Of a stretch of 13,893 nt of DNA, positions 1 to 7,117 are shown piece after piece. A model generated the notes under the pieces. That model saw only the letters and a program-made list of their open reading frames with translations, did no database searches and was not told the DNA's origin. Source of the DNA: CAIPSZ01 sp038065015 (GTDB lineage Bacteria > Patescibacteriota > Patescibacteriia > PEXW01). The translations under genes were made by a program, and so were the position numbers. The stretch is from NCBI GenBank assembly GCA_038065015.1, contig JBBTRU010000035.1:1-13893 (forward strand), given 5' to 3'. The stretch's first letter is position 1. Each line of letters opens with the position of its first letter.

Positions 1-8
1 TTCGGGCC

Positions 9-1418
9 ATGGTGCTCCGAAAGCCAACGCGTCTTTCGCCCGTACTCGAACGGAAAAACAACGATGAAGATCGTAACGGCCCGATACTCCCACGCGGTAC
101 CAACGTCGTAAGCCCGCGCACGCACGCCGCTACGTTGCTGCCAAAAGGGACGTTGCAAAGAATCCCATCGTTCATTTGGCAGCGCGGCCAGGCAGTGCTT
201 CGGGCAACCCCGGCGCTGGTGCAACGGCTGCGCAGCATGACGCAGCGCCTCTCCCGCGCCCCACGAGAAATCCCGGCCATGGTTGAAGAGCGGGTCCAAA
301 ATATGCGCGGGTTGCCAGCGCGCAACCGAATGTACTTCTACGGCGCAGTCGCCCTGGCCGCACTCTTTGCCATCACCCTCATCGGCGTCGGCATCCAGCG
401 AAACCGCAGCGCCGCCAATGCTGCGAGCCAAGCGGCAATAACCACCATTGAACAAAAAGTGGAACAAGCCGCCTCCAGTGTCATATACGGCGATGAGGAA
501 CGCGCCCGGACGCTCTTAAAAGAAGCGCAGGAGAGCATTGCCACGCTTCCGGACAAATCGAAAAATGACAAGGCGACGCGTACCCGCCTGACGTCGGCGG
601 TGGACAGTGCGCAAGCGAGTATCCGGCACATTGTCAGCACCGCCCCGGTCACGCTTGCAACGCTTGCAGCCGAAACCCAGCCGGTGGGCTTGGTACTGCT
701 CGGTACATCACTCTACACCGTGGATACAAAAACCAATGCGCTTGTTGGCATAAGCAAATCGGATGGTACCTCAAGCCCGGTGACGACCCTGCCGGGCGAT
801 CCAGGTGTGCAAGCCTTGACCACCTATGGCAGCGGCACGCTTATGGCGCTCGCGGCGAACCTCGATATCATTGAGCAGCGTCCGGCGGTAAAAACGGGCA
901 CCCGGTCATCACTCACCACCCCCAACACCAGTGCGAATCTCGTGAGCCTGGCAAGCTACAATAGCGGGGTGTACACCGTGGATGTCGCGGGGAGCACTAT
1001 TTTGCGAGCAACGAAGCGGGGTACGGGTTTCCAAGCAGTCACTTGGCTGAAGCAAACCGTAGCCTTGAGTAACGCGGTAGACCTTAGCGTTGATGGCTCT
1101 ATCTACGTGGCCACCAGTGATGGCAACGTGCAGAAGTTCACCCAAGGGCGTCGTGACCAATTTGTCCTCTCCCCCATTGATCCCGTGCTGCAGAGTGCGA
1201 CAAAAATTGCCGCGGACGTAAACCTGCAGCAACTCTACATTCTTGACACCGGCAGCCAGCGCATTGCCGTATTCACCAAGGGCGGAAAATTCATCAACCA
1301 GTACGTGCACGACAGTTTGCAAAATGTTACGGCCTTTGCCGTTGATGAACGCACGCAAAAAATCTACCTGCTCATCGGCAATACCGTTCAAACGCTGACG
1401 CTCGAAAAAACGAAATAG
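9..1418 (+). CDS. Membrane-anchored beta-propeller-like protein, possibly N-terminally incomplete
   Basis: The function is not recognised. The 469 residues read as a basic, Arg/Pro-rich cytoplasmic segment (1-105), one transmembrane helix (about 109-129, core 'GAVALAALFAITLIGVGI'), a charged, probably coiled-coil stretch (about 135-208), and a beta-rich C-terminal half (about 220-465). That half has about six repeats of a 'xLYxVDxxTxxLVxxxK' kind, for example 'GVYTVDVAGSTILRATKRG' and 'LYILDTGSQRIAVFTKGG', which suggests an NHL-like propeller outside the membrane. The frame stays open to the window edge upstream of the ATG at 9, so the real protein may be longer. In CPR genomes such tails can follow an N-terminal PP2C-type phosphatase domain, but none is visible here, so that is speculation. 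It is the only plus-strand gene and converges on the polymerase gene with 5 nt between their stops. No terminator is visible between them. Confidence 0.75.
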   Translation: MVLRKPTRLSPVLERKNNDEDRNGPILPRGTNVVSPRTHAATLLPKGTLQRIPSFIWQRGQAVLRATPALVQRLRSMTQRLSRAPREIPAMVEERVQNMRGLPARNRMYFYGAVALAALFAITLIGVGIQRNRSAANAASQAAITTIEQKVEQAASSVIYGDEERARTLLKEAQESIATLPDKSKNDKATRTRLTSAVDSAQASIRHIVSTAPVTLATLAAETQPVGLVLLGTSLYTVDTKTNALVGISKSDGTSSPVTTLPGDPGVQALTTYGSGTLMALAANLDIIEQRPAVKTGTRSSLTTPNTSANLVSLASYNSGVYTVDVAGSTILRATKRGTGFQAVTWLKQTVALSNAVDLSVDGSIYVATSDGNVQKFTQGRRDQFVLSPIDPVLQSATKIAADVNLQQLYILDTGSQRIAVFTKGGKFINQYVHDSLQNVTAFAVDERTQKIYLLIGNTVQTLTLEKTK

Positions 1419-1423
1419 GGCGG

Positions 1424-2647
1424 TTAGCGGGGTAAGGGCAGATCCACGCCCACGGTCTTCCGGAACCCAATACGGTCCGGAGCGTGCTGGTGGTCCAATC
1501 GCAACAGTTCCCCTTGCACAATAGTCTCCTCGCCATACTTGTTGTTCAGGGCATCCATGGCTCGCGCCAATGCGGATGACTTTGGCTTGCCAAAGAGTGA
1601 GAGCTGATGGGTCATGGGCCGCAAGCGGAACAAACCCACTGCGTAGTAGGTCGGTCGAGCCATCCTGACGCCAGCTTCCAGCATGGCCCACACGGCACGG
1701 AACATTGCCGGTGTGCTGGATATGCCACCGCCGAGTTTCCTGCTCCCGCCAATGCCGCCCCGCTGCTCCAAATTGGCGTGCGCGTACACACCGTGGGCTT
1801 CCAACCCCAAATCCCGCAAACGTCGGCCCGCTCGCTCGCACAGCCGCGCCACGAGGCCTTTATGGAATCGCACGTCGCGCGTACGGACGCGCAGCACATG
1901 GCTATGGCCAATGGATTTTGGCAGGCGAGGCTTTTCCAAGCCGCCGAGCTCCACGCCGTTGACATTGGCCCACAGTTCGTACCCGCGCATGCCCAGGCTC
2001 TCCAGCAGGTTCACGGGCGACGCCTGCATGAGCTGGTCCAGGGTAAAAATACCCAGGGCATTCAGGCGCGCAGCCGTAGCTTCCGCTATGCCCCAAGCTT
2101 CTTGCACATCACGGCCCTGCAGGTAGGCGGCAATGTTCCCGCGGTGCAGCATAACCAGCCCGCCCTTGGGTGCCGTGTCGCCGCCAAACTTTGCCAGCCA
2201 GCGGGTGCTGGCTACGCCCATGGAGCAGGTCAGCCACTCGCCCACTTCATAAATAATACGCTGTTTGATTTCGTAGCCCAGCTGCGCGGCGGCTTCCAGC
2301 GATGGTACTAAACCGGTGAGGTCAAGAAATGCTTCGTCAATGGAGTAGGCTTCCATGGCTTCGCTGTACTCCGTGAGAATCTGGAAAATCTTTTTCGTGG
2401 TACTGCGGTACTTCGCTGGGTCAACCTCCACGAAAGTAATGTGCGGACACAACCGCCGGGCTTCGTCTGCGCGAATGCCCGTCTTCACCCCAAATGCTTT
2501 GGCCTCTTTCGAGGAAGCAAGCGCGCAGCCGTGACTCGTCATCGTTGCCAGCACCGCCACCGGCTTGCCGCGTAAAAATGGATTCGCCTGTTGCTCCACA
2601 GACGCAAAGTAGGAGTTCATATCTAAATGGAGAATGACACGTTGCAT
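1424..2647 (-). CDS. dinB: Y-family DNA polymerase (DinB/Pol IV-like)
   Basis: Translesion DNA polymerase that copies damaged templates with low fidelity. The 407-aa product starts with 'MQRVILHLDMNSYFASVE', the Y-family motif with the first catalytic Asp (D9) and an aromatic steric-gate pair (Y13/F14). 'YSIDEAFLDL' (101-110) carries the other catalytic acidic pair, D104/E105. A helix-hairpin-helix lies around 'WGIAEATAARLNALGIFTLDQL', and the little-finger domain follows. 'QLSLF' (348-352) is a canonical sliding-clamp binding motif. The last about 55 residues ('AMDALNNKYG...') resemble the tail of UmuC-like enzymes more than classical DinB, so the subfamily is uncertain. I chose the ATG at 2647 over an in-frame TTG at 2671 because the conserved domain begins there. 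No Shine-Dalgarno sequence is visible. The gene lies 128 nt downstream of the DUF6504-like gene on the same strand and may be co-transcribed with it. Confidence 0.93.
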   Translation of the reverse strand: MQRVILHLDMNSYFASVEQQANPFLRGKPVAVLATMTSHGCALASSKEAKAFGVKTGIRADEARRLCPHITFVEVDPAKYRSTTKKIFQILTEYSEAMEAYSIDEAFLDLTGLVPSLEAAAQLGYEIKQRIIYEVGEWLTCSMGVASTRWLAKFGGDTAPKGGLVMLHRGNIAAYLQGRDVQEAWGIAEATAARLNALGIFTLDQLMQASPVNLLESLGMRGYELWANVNGVELGGLEKPRLPKSIGHSHVLRVRTRDVRFHKGLVARLCERAGRRLRDLGLEAHGVYAHANLEQRGGIGGSRKLGGGISSTPAMFRAVWAMLEAGVRMARPTYYAVGLFRLRPMTHQLSLFGKPKSSALARAMDALNNKYGEETIVQGELLRLDHQHAPDRIGFRKTVGVDLPLPR

Positions 2648-2741
2648 GGGGAGTGCTAAACTACACAGCAAGACTTGTTCCTTACGTACGTAGTGTGAGT
2701 GGGATCACTAGGTACCTTCGAGCGCCCGTACATCGGGTAGC

Positions 2742-2777
2742 AGCCTGGATTCATTACGGATCCAGGCTTATTTTTTT
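2742..2777 (+). terminator. Rho-independent terminator oriented on the plus strand
   Basis: A 9-bp perfect stem (AGCCTGGAT 2742-2750 / ATCCAGGCT 2760-2768) with a 9-nt loop is followed by TATTTTTTT. The U-tract is on the plus strand, although both flanking genes are on the minus strand. In the minus direction the hairpin directly follows the stop codon of the 84-aa gene but has no U-tract after it. Confidence 0.6.
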
Positions 2778-3030
2778 ACTGCCCTTGCACTTCTTCCAGT
2801 ATCCACTCCAAATTCTCGGGGTTGTACGAAAGCACGTAGGTATTTGCTAAATCAGATACGGCAAAGCACCAATCGTAGGTTTTCCCCCGCCGCCGCTGGT
2901 ACACCAAATTGACGCTGGCCACGTCGTAGCGCTTGCCACCCCACACAAAGGCCTTGGGGTGGACCTTCGCCCCGTTAAAGTCCACATAGACCCGCACCTT
3001 CTCGTGGGGTTGTTCATGGAAAATAAGCAT
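2776..3030 (-). CDS. Small DUF6504-like protein, probable Y-polymerase accessory
   Basis: An 84-aa soluble protein with no membrane segment or signal peptide. The pattern 'PKAFVWGGKRYDVASVNLVYQ', then an aromatic strand ('YDWCFAVSD'), then 'YVLSYNPENLEWILEEV' follows the layout of DUF6504 domains (F-x-W-x-G-x-R/K-Y-x-V ... W-x-L-E-x-V). These short domains are often encoded beside, or fused to, ImuB/DinB-type polymerases. The family match is made by eye. The position supports it: the polymerase gene lies directly downstream on the same strand. The ATG at 3030 has no Shine-Dalgarno sequence, and the predicted -10 box lies 13 nt upstream, so the leader would be only a few bases long. The biochemical role is unknown. 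Confidence 0.7.
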   Translation of the reverse strand: MLIFHEQPHEKVRVYVDFNGAKVHPKAFVWGGKRYDVASVNLVYQRRRGKTYDWCFAVSDLANTYVLSYNPENLEWILEEVQGQ

Positions 3031-3043
3031 ATGCGTACCCTAT

Positions 3044-3072
3044 AGTATAACCGAATAATAACCGAAACGCAA
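3044..3072 (-). promoter_or_regulatory. Promoter of the 84-aa gene (and perhaps the polymerase)
   Basis: On the minus strand, TTGCGT (3067-3072) and TATACT (3044-3049) are separated by exactly 17 bp. Transcription should begin about 5-7 nt before the ATG at 3030. The -35 box lies inside the left arm of the inverted repeat at 3063-3088, so a protein bound there would block the promoter. Confidence 0.6.
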
Positions 3073-3088
3073 GGGTACTTGCGTTTCG
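3063..3088. repeat. Perfect 11-bp inverted repeat overlapping the -35 box; candidate operator
   Basis: The arms CGAAACGCAAG (3063-3073) and CTTGCGTTTCG (3078-3088) are exact reverse complements separated by GGTA. It lies between the rplL terminator and the promoter of the 84-aa gene. It has no adjacent U-tract in either direction, so it is unlikely to be a simple terminator. Dyad symmetry over a -35 element is typical of a repressor site; the regulator is unknown. Confidence 0.6.
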
Positions 3089-3129
3089 CCCCGAGCTCCA
3101 GCGAGGGGCCTTCCCAAGGTCAACCTGCT

Positions 3130-3160
3130 AAAAAACCCACCTGTTTCGAGGTGGGTTTTT
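3130..3160 (-). terminator. Rho-independent terminator of the rplJ-rplL operon
   Basis: A 12-bp perfect stem (AAAAACCCACCT 3131-3142 / AGGTGGGTTTTT 3149-3160) has a 6-nt loop. On the minus strand it ends in TTTTTT, a few bases after the rplL stop. The U/A symmetry means it could also act on the plus strand. Confidence 0.92.
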
Positions 3161-3166
3161 CTTGTA

Positions 3167-3577
3167 TTACTTCAGTGTTACCGTTGCGCCGGCTTCCTCG
3201 AGCTTCTTCTTGAGCTCTTCCGCTTCTTCTTTGGTCGCATTGGCTTTGACGACCTTGGGGGCAGCATCAGCCAGGTCCTTGGCTTCTTTCAAACCTTGGC
3301 CAGTGGCTTCCCGCAGCACCTTGATAACCGCGATCTTGCTCCCACCGGCGCTGGTAAGCTCCACATTGAACGTGGACTTCTCTTCGGCTTCGGCCCCGGC
3401 GGCTGCGCCAGCACCCGGCATCGCACCCATCATCATGGGGGCGGCGGCGGAAACGCCGAACTTCTCTTCGAGCACCTTCACAAGCTCCGAGAGGTCCAGC
3501 ACGGAGAGCTTCTCGATCTGCTCTACCAAGGCCTTGAACTTCTCTGGCACTTCGACGACTGTCTTTTCATCGGACAT
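3167..3577 (-). CDS. rplL: Ribosomal protein bL12 (L7/L12)
   Basis: Stalk protein of the 50S subunit; its dimers bind L10 and recruit translational GTPases. At 136 aa it is slightly longer than the usual 120-125, owing to an N-terminal extension. The dimerisation and L10-binding N-domain covers about 12-43 ('LVEQIEKLSVLDLSELVKVL'), an Ala/Gly/Met-rich hinge covers about 44-66, and the globular C-domain covers about 69-136 with the conserved 'KIAVIKVLREATGQGLKEAK'. It lies 36 nt downstream of rplJ on the same transcript, is followed by a strong terminator, and its ATG has no Shine-Dalgarno sequence. rpoB is not in this window, so any link to RNA polymerase genes cannot be judged. Confidence 0.97.
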   Translation of the reverse strand: MSDEKTVVEVPEKFKALVEQIEKLSVLDLSELVKVLEEKFGVSAAAPMMMGAMPGAGAAAGAEAEEKSTFNVELTSAGGSKIAVIKVLREATGQGLKEAKDLADAAPKVVKANATKEEAEELKKKLEEAGATVTLK

Positions 3578-3613
3578 ACGGGTATGGGTTAATGAGTGAA
3601 TGAATGAGAGGAG

Positions 3614-4138
3614 TTAGGCGGCTTTTTCGGCTTTGGCCTTGAGCACCTGGATAAATCCGCGCATGGGGCCAGCCAACACGTTTGCAAAATTGGTGAGGGG
3701 CGCCTTGATGGTCCACACCAGCTTGGCAATGAGTTCTTGCTTGCTTGGGAGTTTCGCTAAGCTGGTTACCTGCGCGGCCGTCATCCAGCTACCATTGAGT
3801 AGACCCGCGACGAACTTGAGATTCTTGTTTGTCTTGGCAAAAGCATGGAGGATGCTGGCGGGTTGTACTTCATCTTCCACCCCGAAGGCCACACCGACGT
3901 TACCTCGGAATGCGGCGAGTGGCGTAGCGTCTAACTTTTGCGCTTCGAGTGCTTTCTTAAGAATAGTTTTCTTCACGCCAATAAACGTGACATTTGCCGT
4001 ACGCAAACTCTTGCGCAGCAGGGTAATTTCCTTCACGGTAATGCCATCAACTGCGGTAAAGACGGCGACTTTCATGCCGCCCAGATTATCCTGGAACTGC
4101 TTGAGGCTGGCGGCTTTTTGCTGACGGGATTTTGCCAT
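3614..4138 (-). CDS. rplJ: Ribosomal protein uL10
   Basis: Base of the 50S stalk; it binds 23S rRNA with its N-domain and L7/L12 dimers with its C-terminal helix. The 174-aa length is typical. The start 'MAKSRQQKAASLKQFQDNL', the segment 'GITVKEITLLRKSLRTANV' and the helix 'KTILKKALEA' match the family, and the Ala/Lys-rich C-terminal helix ('GFIQVLKAKAEKAA') is the L12-binding region. It is the first gene of a two-gene operon with its own promoter and an L10-type leader, through which excess L10-L12 complex is expected to repress synthesis. The ATG at 4138 has no Shine-Dalgarno sequence. Confidence 0.97.
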   Translation of the reverse strand: MAKSRQQKAASLKQFQDNLGGMKVAVFTAVDGITVKEITLLRKSLRTANVTFIGVKKTILKKALEAQKLDATPLAAFRGNVGVAFGVEDEVQPASILHAFAKTNKNLKFVAGLLNGSWMTAAQVTSLAKLPSKQELIAKLVWTIKAPLTNFANVLAGPMRGFIQVLKAKAEKAA

Positions 4139-4276
4139 AGGGGTAAATTAAAATGTCTGGGGTTGAAAACCACAGACGTTCTATCCAGCCAACCCTAGGG
4201 GGGTGGCTCGGGGCATGTCCTGCGTAGGATTTCCGCCCCTTTTCTCTGGGGCTACCGTACGGTCTGTGGCTGCCGT
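4139..4276 (-). promoter_or_regulatory. L10-type 5' leader of rplJ-rplL (autoregulatory RNA)
   Basis: About 138 nt of structured untranslated RNA precede rplJ. CCACAGAC (plus 4262-4269 read in reverse) can pair with GTCTGTGG (plus 4170-4177 read in reverse), closing a multi-branched domain. Inside it are hairpins GCCCC...GGGGC, TCCT-ACGC-AGGA and AGCCA...TGGCT. Placement, length and the closing-stem architecture fit the ribosomal L10 leader family, where the L10-L12 complex binds. The same GTCTGTGG can instead pair with CCCCAGAC (plus 4155-4162) to make a hairpin followed by ATTTTAATTT, a possible attenuator next to the start codon. Assignment is by position and folding by eye. Confidence 0.65.
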
Positions 4277-4282
4277 GGGTGC

Positions 4283-4311
4283 AGGATACCCTAGGCAGTT
4301 TGCCGCGTCAA
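4283..4311 (-). promoter_or_regulatory. Promoter of rplJ-rplL
   Basis: TTGACG (4306-4311) and TATCCT (4283-4288) on the minus strand have a 17-bp spacer. The predicted start is near 4276, just ahead of the closing stem of the L10 leader. The -35 box lies 5 bp past the pyrH stop codon, so upstream transcription may also read through. Confidence 0.75.
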
Positions 4312-4315
4312 GGCC

Positions 4316-5014
4316 TTAGGCGTGCGTAATGACTGTCCCTTTTGCCGGCTGACCCAGCAAAAGCTTTCGAAGGTTGGCGAGATCGGATCCGCGGGTGATG
4401 ATGACCTTCATCCCCCACCGGGCTGCCCACTTGCTGGCCACCGGATCAAAGGGGACATGCGCACCCGGATCCCAGCGTGTACCAACGAGTTTCAACAGAG
4501 TCGGCCAGTGCATTTTTTTTATCGGCGTGGCGTTTTTGTGTTTCCGTGGGTCAGCATCGTAGACCCAGTCGATATTCGAAAGGTTCAGTATGGTATTTGC
4601 CCCATAGGCCTTGGCGAGCAAAACCGCATCGTAATCTGTGGACGATCCTGGTTTAAAACCAGCCGCAACAATAATGGCCGAGCGTATTTTGGAGTTTATT
4701 TTTTTGCGGTCGGTAATAATCTGCGGGTAAGCTTGCTTTCGAAAAATCGTTCGCAATAAATGGGCATTGAGGCGGGTGGCATGGATACCCAACCAGTCGA
4801 GGTCTTCGGATGTGAGCTTGGTTATTTCCCGGGCCGCACGCTGGTAGCGACGGCATATTCGACCGCCGCCCACAATGAGAATGAAACGTTGCCCGCGCCG
4901 CAGTTGTTGGGTGATAAGTTTTTTAAACGCTTTCAGGAAACGGACGTTAACCTCCTCGGGCACGACTAAAGACCCGCCCAGCGAAATAACAATGGGTGGG
5001 AGGGGTTTGCGCAT
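4316..5014 (-). CDS. pyrH: UMP kinase, archaeal/CPR-type
   Basis: Phosphorylates UMP to UDP with ATP in pyrimidine nucleotide synthesis; cytoplasmic amino-acid-kinase fold. The 232-aa length fits the short archaeal-type enzyme. 'VISLGGSLVVP' (9-19) is the N-terminal phosphate loop, 'VGGGRICRRYQ' (48-58) the second glycine loop, 'DLDWLGIHATRLNAHLLRTI' (71-90) the family core, 'AAGFKPGSSTDYDAVLLAK' (117-135) the UMP/ATP region and 'NLSNIDWVYDADP' (144-156) the C-terminal nucleotide segment. This sequence style is common in CPR genomes and is my main taxonomic clue. It is the last gene of the pcm-manC-mltG-pyrH group, with its ATG 2 nt after the mltG stop, so it is probably translationally coupled. 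Confidence 0.92.
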   Translation of the reverse strand: MRKPLPPIVISLGGSLVVPEEVNVRFLKAFKKLITQQLRRGQRFILIVGGGRICRRYQRAAREITKLTSEDLDWLGIHATRLNAHLLRTIFRKQAYPQIITDRKKINSKIRSAIIVAAGFKPGSSTDYDAVLLAKAYGANTILNLSNIDWVYDADPRKHKNATPIKKMHWPTLLKLVGTRWDPGAHVPFDPVASKWAARWGMKVIITRGSDLANLRKLLLGQPAKGTVITHA

Positions 5015-5016
5015 GG

Positions 5017-6042
5017 TTATTGCAGGTATGCCCGTTTGTTGGCCAGGTGCTCTTCGTACGTCTTGCTAAAGACCGTCGTGCCGTCGGGTTTGGTGAGGAA
5101 GTACAGGTACGCCGACCCTTGCGGGTTTGCCGTGGCACGGATTGCAGAAAAACTGGGGTTCCCAATGGGTCCGGGTGGCAAATCTTTGTGCTTGTACGTG
5201 TTGTACGGTGAATCTGCGGCAAGGTCCACATTCGTCGGTTGCAGAGCTTGCTTACCGGTAACGTAATTCACCGTGGCATCGGACTGCAGGGCTATGCCCA
5301 AACGCATGCGCTCCAAAAAAATGCCCGCTGCAAGTTTGCGATCCACATCCGTGCGCACTTCCTGGTCAACAATACTGGCCAGAGTAATGACGTCAAAAAT
5401 CGTTCGGCCTTGACGCCGAATATCGGCGAGAATTGTGGTGGAGACTTTCGCTTCGAAATTATCCAAAAACTTCTGCACGACGTGCGCGGCAGTAGCGTCG
5501 GTAAAGAAGCGGTAGGTGTCGGGGAAGAGATACCCTTCGAGATTCGCGGTCGCGGGCTTATCTCGCAAAAAGTCGTAGGTGCGGCCCGGGGCAACGGTCC
5601 GAGAATCCGTGGTGCGGACTGCAGCCAAGAAATCCGCTGCCGGCAGCACATCGGCGCGTTCGAGGAGTGCAGCAATTTCTGTCGCCGTGGCCGATTCGGG
5701 CACGCGTACCGTTACCTCTTCCGAAGCCGGCGTGGTGGTAAGTTGGTTGACGACTGCCCGGATGCTCGCTCCAGGCGGAATAGTAAAATCTCCGACCAAA
5801 AAATTGCTGCGCGCGCCTTCAAAAAATACATGGGCCTTAAAAATAATGTCCGACTGGATGATACTGCGCTCGACCAAATGTTCGGCAATAGCCGAGACGC
5901 CTTCACCGGACGCAATGCTAAATGTGGTTGGGGCTGTGCTCGGCCCAGGCGCATCGACCAGGCGAATAAAACCTATAACCCCGAGGGCGAGGACGATGAG
6001 CAGGCTGTACGAGAGGTGAAAAATAATTCTTTTGGCGGTCAC
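5017..6042 (-). CDS. mltG: Endolytic murein transglycosylase MltG
   Basis: Cleaves nascent peptidoglycan glycan strands at the outer face of the cytoplasmic membrane and sets strand length. The 341-aa product has an N-terminal membrane anchor (about 7-28), a LysM-like/YceG N-domain (about 40-115, 'FSIASGEGVSAIAEHLVER'), and the catalytic domain with 'EGYLFPDTYRF' (169-179), 'ITLASIVDQE' (219-228), 'LQSDATVNY' and 'YNTYKHKDLPPGPIGNP'. E228 aligns with the catalytic Glu of E. coli MltG (second Glu of 'ASIIEKE'). The start is GTG at 6042, overlapping the manC stop as GTGA, which indicates translational coupling. No Shine-Dalgarno sequence is visible. Confidence 0.95.
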   Translation of the reverse strand: MTAKRIIFHLSYSLLIVLALGVIGFIRLVDAPGPSTAPTTFSIASGEGVSAIAEHLVERSIIQSDIIFKAHVFFEGARSNFLVGDFTIPPGASIRAVVNQLTTTPASEEVTVRVPESATATEIAALLERADVLPAADFLAAVRTTDSRTVAPGRTYDFLRDKPATANLEGYLFPDTYRFFTDATAAHVVQKFLDNFEAKVSTTILADIRRQGRTIFDVITLASIVDQEVRTDVDRKLAAGIFLERMRLGIALQSDATVNYVTGKQALQPTNVDLAADSPYNTYKHKDLPPGPIGNPSFSAIRATANPQGSAYLYFLTKPDGTTVFSKTYEEHLANKRAYLQ

Positions 6043-7112
6043 AAGAGTTTTTTAAGCTTGCGAGCTTTGAGTTCATCAACCAGCGCTTTCACATCCTGCG
6101 CACGATCAGCCGGGCAGACGAGCAAGGCATCGTCCATATCCACAATGATGAGATCCTGCACCCCGGCGGTGGCAATAATGCGTTTGGTGTAGCTGTAAAT
6201 GAGCGAATTATGCGCCGTACCTATGTGGTTGCCGCGAATGACGTTAACGCGTTTGCCGCCTTGCAGCACGTCCCGCACGGTGCGCCAGTGGCCGACATCG
6301 GCCCAACCGAAATCAACGGGGAGCACGTACATGTGCTGGAGTTTTTCAATAATGCCGTAATCAATAGAAATTGCCTTCATTTTTGGAAACTCTCGTTTTA
6401 TTGTGGCCGCCTGGCTCGGTGTGCCGAGCGCCTTCTGGATGCGCATGAGAATGGCGTAGTGCCTGGGCAAGTGTTTTTGGAAAAGGTCGAGCAGGGTTTG
6501 CGCGCGCCATACGAACATTGCCGGATTCCAGAGATACTCCCACTGCTTCAGGTATTGCTTCGCCGTTTCCAAATCTGGCTTTTCGACAAAGCGGTCAACA
6601 TGAAAAATCTCCTGCTTGCCAATGCGCATGGCCGAACGACCCATTTTAATGTACCCGTAGCCGGTCTCCGGGTACGTGGGGTTGATGCCGAGCAAGGCAA
6701 CCGCGTGTGGGTGTTTGCGTACCACCTTTTCAGCCGCTTTGAGCGCCGCGTGGTAGGCGGTTTCGTTTTCAATATAGTGGTCCACATTTGCGGTAACGAA
6801 AATAGCCTCGGGGTTGCGCTTAGCGAGCAACGCTGCCGCGAGGCCGATGGCCGGGGCAGTATCACGCTTGGCGGGCTCGACAATGTAATGGTCGTCGGCT
6901 ACTGCCGGAAGCTGCCGGGCAATCATTTTTTTCTGCACCGCGTTCGTCGACACAAAAACGCTGTTCGGCCGAAAACCCTTGCGCACGCGCTGGTAGGTTT
7001 TCTGCAGCAACGTGTGCTTGCCGAGGAAAGGTTGAAACTGCTTAGGGTTGCCGGTGCGGGAAACGGGCCAGAGCCGTGTGCCGCCGCCGCCGGCGAGAAT
7101 GACGACATCCAT
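6039..7112 (-). CDS. manC: Mannose-1-phosphate guanylyltransferase
   Basis: Makes GDP-mannose from GTP and mannose-1-phosphate for surface polysaccharide or glycoprotein synthesis. The 357-aa product starts at 'MDVVILAGGGGTRLWPVSR', the nucleotidyltransferase signature, followed by 'NPKQF' with the conserved Lys. 'VEPAKRDTAPAIGLAA', 'FVEKPDLETA', 'WNPAMFVW' and 'VDFGWADVGHW' complete the family pattern. There is no C-terminal mannose-6-phosphate isomerase domain, so it is the monofunctional form. An in-frame upstream extension of 85 residues is rejected: it is Arg-rich, overlaps pcm and is not part of the fold. The ATG lies 5 nt after the pcm stop. Other sugar-1-phosphate guanylyltransferases are possible, but the motifs favour mannose. 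Confidence 0.93.
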   Translation of the reverse strand: MDVVILAGGGGTRLWPVSRTGNPKQFQPFLGKHTLLQKTYQRVRKGFRPNSVFVSTNAVQKKMIARQLPAVADDHYIVEPAKRDTAPAIGLAAALLAKRNPEAIFVTANVDHYIENETAYHAALKAAEKVVRKHPHAVALLGINPTYPETGYGYIKMGRSAMRIGKQEIFHVDRFVEKPDLETAKQYLKQWEYLWNPAMFVWRAQTLLDLFQKHLPRHYAILMRIQKALGTPSQAATIKREFPKMKAISIDYGIIEKLQHMYVLPVDFGWADVGHWRTVRDVLQGGKRVNVIRGNHIGTAHNSLIYSYTKRIIATAGVQDLIIVDMDDALLVCPADRAQDVKALVDELKARKLKKLL

Positions 7113-7117
7113 ATGCG

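Noticed and set aside
909..1841. Long minus-strand open frame spanning two genes
   Set aside because: It runs antisense to the propeller gene and into the polymerase in another frame; the composition is that of a shadow frame.
1607..2311. Long open frame on the plus strand opposite the polymerase gene
   Set aside because: It is His/Gln/Ala-rich with no recognisable motif and is fully explained as the antisense of a conserved Y-family polymerase.
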